Assembly: GCF_008807375.1 (NCBI RefSeq)
Contig: NZ_CP043311.1
Location: forward strand, 2,274,001-2,338,000
Origin: Pseudomonas lalkuanensis
GTDB taxonomy: Bacteria; Pseudomonadota; Gammaproteobacteria; Pseudomonadales; Pseudomonadaceae
Reading direction: 5' to 3'
Length of the DNA: 64,000 bases
The notes under the pieces: model-generated
What the model was told of the DNA's origin: nothing
What the model saw: the letters and a program-made list of their open reading frames with translations, nothing else
Database searches by the model: none
Shown: positions 48,846 to 58,751 of the stretch, in pieces
How the letters are laid out: the number at the start of each line of letters is the position of its first letter
How positions within the stretch are numbered: position 1 is the stretch's first letter
Position numbers and translations under genes: made by a program

Positions 48846-48859
48846 GGCTCGTTCTCGAT

Positions 48860-49975
<1,116 letters not shown>

Positions 49976-49988
49976 CTAAGGCGCCGGG

Positions 49989-51347
49989 CTAGACGCTCAG
50001 CAGCAGGAACTCGCGTTCCCAGGAACTGATCACCCGCTTGTAGTTCTCGTGTTCGGTGCGCTTCACGGCAACGTAGCCCTGCACGAACTTGCGGCCCAGG
50101 TACTCCCCGAGCACGTCGCAGTCCTCCATCTGGGCCAGCGCGTCCTCGATGGTGATCGGCAGGCGCAGGTTGCGTCGCTCGTAGCCACGCCCTTGCACCG
50201 GGGTGCTGGGGGCAACCTTCTCGACCATGCCCAGGTACCCGCAGAGCAGGCTGGCGGCCAGCGCGAGGTAGGGGTTGGCGTCTGCGCCGGGCAGGCGGTT
50301 CTCCACCCGCATCGCCTCGGGCGAGGAGGGCGGAACACGCAGCCCCACGGTGCGGTTTTCCTCTCCCCACTCGACGTTCACCGGAGCCGAGGTGTCCGGC
50401 AGGAAGCGACGGAAGGAGTTCACGTTCGGCGCGAACATCGGCAGCACCTTCGGAATGTACTTCTGCAGGCCGCCGATGAAGTGGAGGAACAGTTCGCTCT
50501 TGGAGCCATCCGCGTTGGCGAAGATGTTCTTGCCGGTGGCGACATCCAGGACGCTCTGGTGAATGTGCATCGCACTGCCCGGTTCATCGGTGATGGGCTT
50601 GGCCATGAAGGTCGCGCTCACGTCATGCTTGAGTGCGGCCTCGCGCATGGTGCGCTTGAACACGGTGATCTGGTCGGCCAGGCTCAGTGCGTCGCCGTGA
50701 CGGAAGTTGATCTCCATCTGCGCCGGGCCGTCCTCATGGATCAGCGTGTCCAGGTCCAGCCCCTGCGCTTCGCACCAGTCGTAGACATCCTCGAACAGCG
50801 GGTCGAACTCGTTGGTGGCATCGATGGAGAAACTCTGGCGACCGCTCTCCGGGCGTCCCGATCGGCCCACGGGAGCTTCGAGGGGGAAGTCCGGGTCGCT
50901 GCTGCGCTTGGTCAGGTAGAACTCCATCTCCGGCGCCACGACCGGCCTCCAACCCTTGTCCGCATACAGTTTCAGGACGCGCTTGAGCACGTTGCGCGGC
51001 GACAGCTCGATCGGATTGCCGTACCTGTCGAAAGTGTCGTGGAAGACCATGGCGGTCGGTTCCAGCGCCCAGGGCACGAGGAAGATCGCGTCGGGGTCGG
51101 GGCGGCAGAACATGTCGATGTCGGCTTCGTCCAGCAGGTCGTAGTAGACGTCGTCGTCGACGAAATCGCCGGTGACCGTTTGCAGCAGGACGCTTTCCGG
51201 GAGTCGCATGCCGCCTTCGCCGAGGAACTTGTTGGTTGGGGAAATCTTCCCGCGGGCGATGCCGGTCAGGTCGCTGACCAGGCATTCGACTTCGGTGATT
51301 TTTTGTTGTTTCAGCCGTTGCTCCAGTTGCTCGGCGGGGGTGGTCAT
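49989..51347 (-). CDS. puuA: Gamma-glutamylputrescine synthetase
   Basis: A 452-residue glutamine-synthetase-family enzyme. It opens with VECLVSDLTGIARGKISPTN, has the ATP/metal segments APEMEFYLT and SAMHIHQSV, and ends in REFLLLSV. It attaches glutamate to putrescine, the first step of the glutamylated pathway. The ATG at 51347 with GAGG upstream is chosen over a start 60 bases earlier. First gene of the operon. Confidence 0.9.
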   Translation of the reverse strand: MTTPAEQLEQRLKQQKITEVECLVSDLTGIARGKISPTNKFLGEGGMRLPESVLLQTVTGDFVDDDVYYDLLDEADIDMFCRPDPDAIFLVPWALEPTAMVFHDTFDRYGNPIELSPRNVLKRVLKLYADKGWRPVVAPEMEFYLTKRSSDPDFPLEAPVGRSGRPESGRQSFSIDATNEFDPLFEDVYDWCEAQGLDLDTLIHEDGPAQMEINFRHGDALSLADQITVFKRTMREAALKHDVSATFMAKPITDEPGSAMHIHQSVLDVATGKNIFANADGSKSELFLHFIGGLQKYIPKVLPMFAPNVNSFRRFLPDTSAPVNVEWGEENRTVGLRVPPSSPEAMRVENRLPGADANPYLALAASLLCGYLGMVEKVAPSTPVQGRGYERRNLRLPITIEDALAQMEDCDVLGEYLGRKFVQGYVAVKRTEHENYKRVISSWEREFLLLSV

Positions 51348-51498
51348 ACAAGCCTCGGAAGGTTCATGGTTTCGGAATGAGAGCGTGCCAGCAGCATGCC
51401 GCTGCAAGGCCGCGGGGATAGTTTCGTTCGCAGGGACGAACCCGTTCTATCCACTTTCCGCACACATGACCGAGCCGTGTCGCAACGCCTCCCTTTTC

Positions 51499-51600
51499 CT
51501 TGTGGGGGCGAAATCATTTGCGTGGGGCAACGCAGTCGCCACAATTCCCCCGTCTGTTGTGAGAGCGACTTCAGTCGCGAAGAAGCCGCCCACAACGCCC
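51499..51600. repeat. REP-type repeats in the puuA-mdh gap
   Basis: TTGTGGGGGCGAAATCATTT, a GGGCAACGCAGTCGCC stem and TTGTGAGAGCGACTTCAGTCGC are tandem partial REPs. The rest of the 340-base gap (51348-51687) shows no gene or clear promoter. Confidence 0.65.
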
Positions 51601-51687
51601 AGTTGATGGCGTCCGCTTCCTCATGGGAGCCAAGCGGACTTTTAGCGTAGCGAGGACATTGTCCCCATTACCCTCATTTACCCCTGC

Positions 51688-52617
51688 TCACAAAGCATTC
51701 ATTTCAGCAATATCACGTGCCACCTGATCTGCAGAGTGGTCGAACATCGCCTGCTCCTGCGCATCCAGAGGCAACTCGATCACCCGCACAAGCCCCTCCT
51801 CTGCCAGCACACAGGGGACGCCCATGGCAATACCTGTTCGCCCGTACTCGCCCTCGAGAATCGCGACCGTCGGCAAAATGCGGTTTCGCCCATTGGCGAT
51901 AGCATCCACCATCTGTGCGATTGCCACGCCCGGCGCATCGCAGGCGCTCCCCAGCTTCTTCAAGCCCAGAATCTCGCCGCCACCCTGACGTGTGCGCTCC
52001 ACAATCCGCTCAATCTGCTGACTGGACAGGAAGTGAGACAGCGGCACCGAACCGACCGCACAGTAGCGCATCAGCGGCACCATGCTATCGCCATGCCCTC
52101 CCAGCACCAGCGCCGTGATATCCCGAGCAGAAAACCCTGTCTCCTCGGCAATGAAACACTTCATGCGCGCTGTATCCAGCACCCCCGCCTGCCCGAACAC
52201 CTTGTCGCGTCCCAGTCCACTGAGGGACCAGGCCCGATAGGTCAGCACATCGACCGGGTTCGACACCACCAACACCGTCGCTGCCGGAGCATGATGATTA
52301 ATGTCCCGCATGATGCCGTCGAGAATTGGCAGATTGATGCTCAATACATCCTGACGCGACTGACCAGGCTTGCGGGGCACACCTGCCGTAATCACCACCA
52401 GGTCGGAATCCTGGAGCAATTCGGCATTGGACCCGCCCTGAACCCGGGTGTCAGAACCTGACTCAACTGCCGCCTGCCAGACATCCAGCGCCTTGCCCTG
52501 TGCCAATTCACCCTGCACATCAATCATCATCAGCTCACGACAGAACTCTTCCCGGGCGATGATCTGAGCCGCCGCCTCACCCACCATGCCGACACCCACA
52601 ATTGATAGCTTGTTCAC
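51688..52617 (-). CDS. mdh: LDH-type malate dehydrogenase
   Basis: A 309-residue NAD enzyme of the lactate/malate dehydrogenase family. The NAD turn GVGMVGEAAAQII, the loop TAGVPRKPGQSRQD and the active His in LVLGGHGDSMVPL are intact. The loop arginine (PRKPG) in the position that is Gln in lactate dehydrogenases points to malate. The GTG start at 52617 has GGAGG upstream. It stands alone with a hairpin-rich leader. Many pseudomonads use only malate:quinone oxidoreductase, so this gene is of interest. Confidence 0.85.
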   Translation of the reverse strand: MNKLSIVGVGMVGEAAAQIIAREEFCRELMMIDVQGELAQGKALDVWQAAVESGSDTRVQGGSNAELLQDSDLVVITAGVPRKPGQSRQDVLSINLPILDGIMRDINHHAPAATVLVVSNPVDVLTYRAWSLSGLGRDKVFGQAGVLDTARMKCFIAEETGFSARDITALVLGGHGDSMVPLMRYCAVGSVPLSHFLSSQQIERIVERTRQGGGEILGLKKLGSACDAPGVAIAQMVDAIANGRNRILPTVAILEGEYGRTGIAMGVPCVLAEEGLVRVIELPLDAQEQAMFDHSADQVARDIAEMNAL

Positions 52618-53163
52618 CTCACACCTCCGCGCGGTGCGCGTCATTTGCAACACGCCCACCTCTGCAGAGAAGTATTAACCGCCAATGCAAAAAGGCCACC
52701 CGAAGGTGGCCGATGCCGTCGCTAGTGGCCTGTCCCGGCCCCGGGACATCTGCCCAGCCGGTTGCTGCCATTGGGAGGCCGGCAGCCTCCTGCCAAAAGC
52801 CGCCCTGTGACGCCTGACAACGATCGACCGATAGCACACCATGACACGCTGCCAGCGACATCCATCATGTGCACTGGAGTCATGCCATTTTTCCACCTCG
52901 CCTCATATCGTGTCTCTGCCGCAGCATGCACACCTGAGCCGCTTGCCCAGCGGTCCGGGACAGACCAGGCTCCGGACGCTCACTCCCGTCCATTTGTCGA
53001 CTGACTGAAGCTGTTAGTCGTAGTCAACCGCCTCGACTAGGCGGATGCTTGTGAGAGACGCACTAGTTTCCCGTGCCACACGGACCCTATCGATCAATGG
53101 TCAAGTCGCGGAAGGGCACCGCTGGTCAGGGTTGCCGGGACGCGAGTTGATGGAGCCTGCGCA
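52618..53163. other. Hairpin-rich gap between mdh and the protease gene
   Basis: No supported gene. On the minus strand an intrinsic terminator (52711-52689) lies 70 bases before mdh, with a perfect stem TGTCCCGG-CC-CCGGGACA at 52731-52748 just ahead of it. Near 53028-53044 CCGCCT-CGACT-AGGCGG is a further hairpin. The layout suggests a leader RNA with attenuation or a short independent RNA. Confidence 0.5.
52689..52711 (-). terminator. Intrinsic terminator upstream of mdh
   Basis: On the minus strand GGCCACC-TTCG-GGTGGCC is followed by TTTTT. It faces mdh and lies 72 bases before its start codon, so a transcript that ends here begins upstream of mdh. Confidence 0.8.
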
Positions 53164-53901
53164 ATGTCGGTAATCGAGCCACTGCTGCTGAGCACCGTGC
53201 GCATTTGTACCTATGCAGGGCCACGCCTGCTGACCAATGCCAGCGGTTTCTTTTTCGCGCGTGACGAGCGCCTGTTCCTGGTCACCAGCCGGCATGTGAT
53301 GGTGGATGCGTCGGGCCGGCATTTCCCTGATCGGCTCGAAATCGAGCTGCACACCGATCGGCACAACATGGCGCGTTCCTGTGGTTTTTCCGTGCCGCTG
53401 TATCGTGACGGCAAGAGCCTATGGCGCCAAGGGCGGGATACGGCGGGTGGCGTCGACGTCGCGCTGATCGAACTGGAGCGTGCGGCATTGCCGAGTGCGG
53501 TGGTTTACCACGCTTTCACACCAGGGCACCTGCAGGCTCCCAGCGACCTGATCGAGGTCGGCACCGCCCTGTTGGTGGTGGGATTTCCCCTGGGTTTCCA
53601 CGACCACCTGCATCACATGCCGGTGGTGCGGCATGCCATTGTTGCCTCTTCGTTCGGCCTGCGTTTCCAGGGGCAGGGCTATTTCCTCACCGACGCGCGC
53701 ACGCACCGCGGCACAAGCGGCGCGCCGGTGGTGATGCGGATGCCGAATGATTGCAGGAACTCGGTGGATCTGCCCTGGATCTTGCTCGGCGTCCATTCGG
53801 CGCGCCTCGATCTGGGTAATCGCGACCTTGTGCAAGACGAAGCGCTGGGACTCAATTGCACCTGGTACGCCGACATCCTCATGACCCTGAGTGCGGACTG
53901 A
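53164..53901 (+). CDS. Trypsin-like serine protease, no signal peptide
   Basis: A 245-residue S1-type protease. The triad is in place: His in FLVTSRHVM, Asp in GGVDVALIELE and Ser in THRGTSGAPVVM. No signal sequence or PDZ domain is seen, so it looks cytosolic and unlike DegP. GGAGCCTGCGCA precedes the ATG. The target is unknown. It begins the stress-type region. Confidence 0.8.
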   Translation: MSVIEPLLLSTVRICTYAGPRLLTNASGFFFARDERLFLVTSRHVMVDASGRHFPDRLEIELHTDRHNMARSCGFSVPLYRDGKSLWRQGRDTAGGVDVALIELERAALPSAVVYHAFTPGHLQAPSDLIEVGTALLVVGFPLGFHDHLHHMPVVRHAIVASSFGLRFQGQGYFLTDARTHRGTSGAPVVMRMPNDCRNSVDLPWILLGVHSARLDLGNRDLVQDEALGLNCTWYADILMTLSAD

Positions 53902-54164
53902 GGAATGCAGTCGATGCCGTCGGTGGTCTCATGTTCTGGTATTCGCGGCTCGTCGGGGGGGCGCAAGGAGGAGCTGCCCGGCCATGCATCTTGCCGTAGC
54001 AGTCCTTCACCGCCGATCAATGCGACTTTCAGGGGGGGGGCCAGGGTCTGGATGAAACGGGCGAACAGGTTCCCTTCAGTGCGATGCCGTACAGACCGGT
54101 CGTTCAGACCGGATGCAACCTGTAAGCCGTCAGGTCATTGCCGCAGTGCCGAAGGAGGCCCCGG

Positions 54165-54311
54165 ATGTTCGAAACTCTCGTGATCGTATTGCTGGCCTCG
54201 TGGGCATTGGGAGTGGTCACGTCCTATTACCTGGGCGGGCTCATCCATGTCCTCCTGTTCCTGGCGATTGCGCTGGTCGTTTTCCGAAACAGGCGGGGGC
54301 GGCGCGCGTGA
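54165..54311 (+). CDS. Small membrane protein of the Lmo0937 type
   Basis: A 48-residue protein of two membrane segments (FETLVIVLLASWALGVVTSY and GLIHVLLFLAIALVVFRNRR). This is the pattern of the Lmo0937/DUF5670 family found in many bacteria beside stress genes. GAAGGAGG precedes the ATG. Function unknown. Confidence 0.8.
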   Translation: MFETLVIVLLASWALGVVTSYYLGGLIHVLLFLAIALVVFRNRRGRRA

Positions 54312-54362
54312 GGCGCAGTAACTCGTGCCAGGAAAGGCCCCCTTCGCGAGGGCACATTTCGT

Positions 54363-54770
54363 TCACGCCCAACCGGTGCTGCCATAAAAACGATTGACCT
54401 CCCTTTGCCAGCGCTGGTCGGCCATGTCGGGCCAGTGGTTCTTGTCGAACCCCGGTGCCTCCTTCAGTCGACTCCTTTCAACATCGAGCATGAAGCGCCC
54501 GAGCCTGGTATCCAGCGTCAACGCTCTCCAGGGTACGGCATAGAGCCTTTCGCCAAGGCTGAAGAACGTCGTGCAGAACAGCACTGCGTAGAGGACTCGG
54601 CCGCTGCGTATATCCAGCATGATTTCCCTGATTACCCCGAGGTCATCGCCGTCGAGGTTATAGACATCTTTACCGATGAGTCCGTCCGTGGCCATGAGTT
54701 CAGGTCCTCTTCGAGTCGCCAGCCCGACTTCATGGTCTTCGTTTTTGGCGTCGTTTACAGGACGGGTCAT
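54363..54770 (-). CDS. PRC-barrel domain protein
   Basis: A 135-residue protein with a PRC-barrel from about 25 to 95 (LIGKDVYNLDGDDLGVIREI then GRVLYAVLFCTTFFSLGERL) and a C-terminal tail with a second short motif. PRC-barrels of this kind are seen in general stress clusters and photosystem proteins. The ATG at 54770 is selected over an upstream start. It is followed upstream on the same strand by a CsbD gene. Confidence 0.82.
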   Translation of the reverse strand: MTRPVNDAKNEDHEVGLATRRGPELMATDGLIGKDVYNLDGDDLGVIREIMLDIRSGRVLYAVLFCTTFFSLGERLYAVPWRALTLDTRLGRFMLDVERSRLKEAPGFDKNHWPDMADQRWQREVNRFYGSTGWA

Positions 54771-54871
54771 GGCTGCCTCCAGTCGCAATGGGGTAAGCGT
54801 TCCCCTTTCTCTGGTGTGCCTCGGTTCGGGGCGATGGCAGTTCTCGAGTGGGGACCACGCGAGAAGCCAGG

Positions 54872-55048
54872 TCAAGGCTCTTTCCTGTTGTCGTCCTTCA
54901 GGTCTCCAATTCCCGCCTGGATGTCTCCAGCGGCCTGTTGTGCCTTACCTTCTTTTTCCGGTCGTTGGCTGCCGAAAAGCCTGTCCGCAGCATGTTTGAG
55001 CTGACAGGCCCACTGATCGACCTTTTCCTTGAACTGGACTTTGTTCAT
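54872..55048 (-). CDS. CsbD-family stress protein
   Basis: A 58-residue hydrophilic protein: VQFKEKVDQWACQLKHAADR, then EKEGKAQQAAGDIQAGIGDL, the CsbD repeat pattern GK.....G....A.GD. CsbD proteins rise in general stress. It lies about 100 bases upstream of the PRC-barrel gene and may share its transcript. Confidence 0.8.
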   Translation of the reverse strand: MNKVQFKEKVDQWACQLKHAADRLFGSQRPEKEGKAQQAAGDIQAGIGDLKDDNRKEP

Positions 55049-55587
55049 GCGTGCGCTCCCTCGGCATCGAGAGACGCGATGCCCTTCAGATGCCCGGCTC
55101 GCCTTAGATTGTGGAAACCGGAGATATGACTGTGTTGGCCATCGGACGGTCTGTCTGTGCGTCAGCGCACAGAGAATGGTCGATCAGTCAATGTCCAGTG
55201 CGCTGCCTTCCGCGAGTGCTCCGTTCGGTAGCGTACAGAGACATTCCAGGAGTGAGTTCAATCTGGCCGAATGCGCAGTGCCGTGCTCACCGCAGTTGAG
55301 CACTGGCGAACGGATCAGCCCTGCCAGAAGCCCTCGAACTGTTGCCGCTCTCCGGGCGATGGGGCATCGGGGCGGGCCAATGTGGCGATAGCTGGCAATT
55401 GGATCGGGCGTCTCCGGGGAAGGTTTGAGCATTCCCGCTCATCCGGGGGTAGCACGCTCAGGCTTCTCTCCACGGGCGCCCTGCTCGGGCGCAAGGGGGA
55501 CAGATGAATCTCACTTCAGTTCTTTTATCGGATGCTTTCCCAGGCTACGCGGTGTCGTTGACGTCACGCCCCGACAGGAGGGTGCTG
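55049..55587. other. Gap with one hairpin, no supported gene
   Basis: The only clear structure is a perfect stem TCTGTGCG-TCAG-CGCACAGA at 55154-55173, about 105 bases upstream of the CsbD gene. It could be an operator or transcript end. Open frames here lack ribosome binding sites and protein-like sequence. Confidence 0.5.
55154..55173. promoter_or_regulatory. Perfect inverted repeat upstream of csbD
   Basis: TCTGTGCG-TCAG-CGCACAGA has eight-base arms and a four-base centre. A related GTGCGTTGGCACAC occurs near 59,790 upstream of another small gene, so a common regulator is possible. Confidence 0.4.
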
Positions 55588-55839
55588 ATGACGCTAATGC
55601 GATTGGAAGCATGCGCCATTAGCAAGGTCATCGATGCCGAGGCACTGTCCAACCCGGCGATGGCCGCGAAGGTGATCTGGCAGGTCAAGCGCGACCTGAA
55701 ACTGAAGGAAGGTGGCCTGAAATGGCACACGCCGGATGATCATTGGATCAGCCTTGAACTACCCACCTACCACGATAACCCCCTGTGGCAGCGTGTGATC
55801 AAGACCCGTACGGGACGACGCCACAGCAGGCTCATCTGA
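55588..55839 (+). CDS. Hypothetical protein
   Basis: An 83-residue protein with AGGAGGG eight bases before the ATG. It has a helical start (MRLEACAISKVIDAEALSNP then AMAAKVIWQVKRDLK) and a basic end. A longer form from 55504 is possible but has no ribosome binding site. Not recognised. Its stop overlaps the next start (TGATG). Confidence 0.55.
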   Translation: MTLMRLEACAISKVIDAEALSNPAMAAKVIWQVKRDLKLKEGGLKWHTPDDHWISLELPTYHDNPLWQRVIKTRTGRRHSRLI

Positions 55840-55976
55840 TGATTGCGCTGCCATCCATGATGAGGTCAATCAATCTCCTGATGCTCGCGGCGACCTCCGG
55901 CGGCGCGTGCATATATGGCGCGATGGATTGCCATCATCTGGTTCAGGTATGCGGAGCAGTGATTCTCGGCAGGTAA
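55839..55976 (+). CDS. Short hydrophobic protein, doubtful
   Basis: A 45-residue frame coupled to the previous stop (TGATG). It has one hydrophobic segment (SINLLMLAATSGGACIYGA). It may be translated by reinitiation, but no other evidence supports it. Confidence 0.3.
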   Translation: MIALPSMMRSINLLMLAATSGGACIYGAMDCHHLVQVCGAVILGR

Positions 55977-56132
55977 GCGCGATAGCGCACCGACACGGAG
56001 TTTTGCTGGCTGCGACAGTGCAGGCCCTACGACTGACCTTTGCCTTCAATATGAGTAGGCGGCCGAATCCAGCTGACCAGTCGTACCGGGTTCCCGATTC
56101 GTTTGAGTCCCTTTGCCGAATGGTGAAACCAG

Positions 56133-56957
56133 ATGCACGCACAATTCCGCAAGCTGATCCTCGCAGTCAGCATCGCCGTGGCGCTGGGCAAGGTGACCGC
56201 CGCGGAGTTGCAGAGCTACACCGACACTCGCCAGGAAACCCAGGTCTGGACGACTTATGCATTGAGTCCCGATCTGCGGGCCAACGATCTCAAGGTATTG
56301 GTAAGAAACGGAAAGGCCACCCTGAGCGGCACCGTCGCGGATGAGGTCCACAAGGAACTGGCCACAGACATCGCGCTGGCTGTCAGCGGAGTCGACTCGG
56401 TGGACAACCAGATAGTGGTCAAGTCCGACTACGTCCCGCCGGAGCCGAAGCCGGGTAGGGACCGGAGCTACGGGACCATGGTCGACGATGCCGTGATCAC
56501 CGCCGCGATCAGGTCGAAGCTGCGGTGGAGCAAACAGGCCAATGGCATGACCACGAGCGTCAGGACCCGCTCGGGCAGGGTAACGCTGACCGGCAATGCC
56601 GATAGCCAGGCGGACAAGGAGATTGCGGGTCGCCTGGCCTCGAACACCGACGGTGTGTTGGTGGTGGACAATCAACTCGTGGTCGATGCCTTGAAGCCGG
56701 CGCCTGTCGAGGGCGCCAAGGGTGCCATGGAGCAGGCGCGGGATGATGTCGCCGATAGCTGGATCACGACCAGGGTGAAGTCCACTTTAATGTCGTCGAA
56801 CAACATCAGCGGTTCCGCTATCTCTGTGAGCACCAACGGCGGCATCGTTACCCTGAGTGGTCTCGTCGCCAGTGGTGTCGAGCGAGACTTGGCGATCGAA
56901 CTGGCGCAGAACGTGCGTGGTGTGAAGAGCGTCCGCTCAAGCGAACTTCGCTATTGA
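56133..56957 (+). CDS. Periplasmic BON-domain protein (OsmY-like)
   Basis: A 274-residue exported protein with signal peptide (RKLILAVSIAVALGKVTA). Three BON domains follow, at about 38-97 (LKVLVRNGKATLSGTVADEV), 115-188 (VRTRSGRVTLTGNADSQADK) and 205-272 (ISVSTNGGIVTLSGLVASGV). BON proteins such as OsmY bind or support the envelope under osmotic stress. Single-gene unit before a convergent terminator. Confidence 0.88.
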   Translation: MHAQFRKLILAVSIAVALGKVTAAELQSYTDTRQETQVWTTYALSPDLRANDLKVLVRNGKATLSGTVADEVHKELATDIALAVSGVDSVDNQIVVKSDYVPPEPKPGRDRSYGTMVDDAVITAAIRSKLRWSKQANGMTTSVRTRSGRVTLTGNADSQADKEIAGRLASNTDGVLVVDNQLVVDALKPAPVEGAKGAMEQARDDVADSWITTRVKSTLMSSNNISGSAISVSTNGGIVTLSGLVASGVERDLAIELAQNVRGVKSVRSSELRY

Positions 56958-56998
56958 TGCGACGGCCTCGCGCCGGGCCTGCCATTGACTCCGATCAT

Positions 56999-57020
56999 AA
57001 AAAAGCCCGCACGGGCGGGC
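56999..57020 (-). terminator. Intrinsic terminator on the minus strand
   Basis: On the minus strand GCCCGC-CCGT-GCGGGC is followed by TTTTTT. It ends the two small genes to the right; the BON gene converges on it. Confidence 0.8.
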
Positions 57021-57042
57021 TGTGGAAGCGTGGCCTCGGCAG

Positions 57043-57252
57043 CTATGGGTCAGCCATAAGGTCCACAATGGCCTCGCTGATGAAATCGGCGTCGGCCTCC
57101 AAGGTTGTCAGGTGCCGGCGGGCCGGATCTGAGGTGTCCGGAGAGCCGCGTTGGTCGATCCAGATCGCCAATTCCACAAGCGTGGCACCCGGCATGGTCC
57201 GGTTCATGTGGATGCGATGGATAGGTCGCGGGAGAGCGTCAGGTTCGGTCAT
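57043..57252 (-). CDS. Small hypothetical protein
   Basis: A 69-residue protein with AGGGA before the ATG at 57252. It contains GATLVELAIWIDQRGSP and LTTLEADADFISEAI. It follows another small gene with about 40 bases between and ends at a clear terminator. Not recognised. Confidence 0.5.
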   Translation of the reverse strand: MTEPDALPRPIHRIHMNRTMPGATLVELAIWIDQRGSPDTSDPARRHLTTLEADADFISEAIVDLMADP

Positions 57253-57293
57253 GTTGTCCCTGCTGCGGCACCCGTGGTGGGCGCTGTCGTCGA

Positions 57294-57536
57294 TCAGCAC
57301 TCCGGCGAACTGAACACCGGCGCATCGCGAGCGTCGAAGCCCAGGATCTTGCTCAGCGCACGTTCGGCCGCGGTGACCGCTTCCGAGTGGCGAGCAAAGG
57401 TGATGCCGTCATAGACCAGGTGAAAGTGCAGTTCTGTATCCTGGCTGCGTGGTTTGACCGCGACGAATGCCAGGGCATGGTCACCATTCATCTGTGCCTG
57501 GCTCCATGCGACGTGCCCGGGGAAGTCTCGTTTCAT
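57294..57536 (-). CDS. Small hypothetical protein
   Basis: An 80-residue protein with GAGGACATC ahead of the ATG. A beta-rich middle (ALAFVAVKPRSQDTELHFHL) and a helix (SEAVTAAERALSKILGF) suggest a folded unit. First gene of a two-gene unit with the neighbour downstream. Not recognised. Confidence 0.55.
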   Translation of the reverse strand: MKRDFPGHVAWSQAQMNGDHALAFVAVKPRSQDTELHFHLVYDGITFARHSEAVTAAERALSKILGFDARDAPVFSSPEC

Positions 57537-57820
57537 GATGTCCTCGGCCTGAGCGTGATGATGGTTAGAATTCGACTATCTACCCACTGACGCGCAATTG
57601 CTTGCCTTTATTGGTAAACCGGACCAAGGGTTACCGCTAGCCAGCCGCTTCAAGGGCCAGGGCTCTGGACCGGTGAGGAAATGGGTACTCAGGCGTCCTG
57701 CACCAGCACGAGTGACATCGATCGAACTGCCTTTCCGGCGATTGGAGACTAGCGGCTCCGGTGGCCTATCGTTACTAGAGGGAGGCCTTTTCCAGGCCGT
57801 CTCGTCCACGGGTGGCACTC

Positions 57821-58546
57821 ATGCCCGATACGCCCTCGCCCTTGCATAATTACTTGCTGGCCGCCTTGCCCGAGGAGGTCCAGCAGCGCCTGATCCCGCA
57901 GCTCGAACTGGTGCCGATGCCCCTTGGCAAGGTTCTGTACGAGTCGGGGGACACCTTGCGACACGTCTATTTCCCCACCGACTCAATCGTTTCCCTGCTC
58001 TATGTGATGGAGAACGGCGCTTCGGCGGAAATCTCGGTGGTCGGTAATGAAGGGCTTATCGGCCTGGCAGTGTTCATGGGCGGCGAAAGTACACCCAGCC
58101 GAGCCATAGTACAGAGCGCCGGCCACGCCTACCGGTTGCAAGGGGTGCGGTTGACCGCCGAGGTCAATCGCCATGGTGAACTGCTGCAGCTGTTGCTGCG
58201 TTATACCCAGGCGCTGATCACGCAGATGGCGCAAACCGCGGTTTGCAACCGGCACCATTCGATCGACCAGCAGTTGTGTCGTTGGCTGTTGCTGTCGCTG
58301 GATCGCCTGCCGGGCAACCATCTGAAAATGACCCAGGAGCTGATTGCCAACATGCTCGGAGTACGCCGTGAGGGGGTCACCGATGCCGCTGGCAAATTGC
58401 AGAAGCTCGGCGTGATCGAATACAACCGCGGACACATTACGGTGCTTGACCGTCCCAGGCTCGAGGAGCTGAGTTGCGAGTGCTATGCCGTGGTCAAGAA
58501 GGAGACGGACCGTCTTCTGCCCTATGCGGCGTCGATCAGGCGCTAG
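57821..58546 (+). CDS. Crp/Fnr-family regulator
   Basis: A 241-residue protein. The cyclic-nucleotide-binding fold covers about 25-125 (LGKVLYESGDTLRHVYFPTD, ISVVGNEGLIGLAVFMGG) and a winged HTH covers 165-225 (MTQELIANMLGVRREGVTDA). It lacks the Fnr cysteines and the cAMP-type arginine motif, so the signal is unknown. The ATG at 57821 is used; a GTG nine bases earlier is possible. It may control the stress genes around it. Confidence 0.85.
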   Translation: MPDTPSPLHNYLLAALPEEVQQRLIPQLELVPMPLGKVLYESGDTLRHVYFPTDSIVSLLYVMENGASAEISVVGNEGLIGLAVFMGGESTPSRAIVQSAGHAYRLQGVRLTAEVNRHGELLQLLLRYTQALITQMAQTAVCNRHHSIDQQLCRWLLLSLDRLPGNHLKMTQELIANMLGVRREGVTDAAGKLQKLGVIEYNRGHITVLDRPRLEELSCECYAVVKKETDRLLPYAASIRR

Positions 58547-58751
58547 CCAGCGGCTTCAGCTCTAGGTGGGTGGCCAGTCCAGGCAAGGCCGGCCGTTTCT
58601 GCCTGAGTGGGCCGCAGGGCGAGTGCAGCAGGACGGCGGACTTCCGGGCGCGGGTGGCTCACTTCGCGGGTAGCGACGCCTGTCTGCCCGCGCAAATGGG
58701 CAGGACGTCAGCATGGATACAGGCAAGGCAGAGAGGGGAGGAATTCGCGGT

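Noticed and set aside
52619..52931. Three short minus-strand frames upstream of mdh
   Set aside because: They overlap each other and the terminator and have no family features. Better explained as leader or non-coding sequence.
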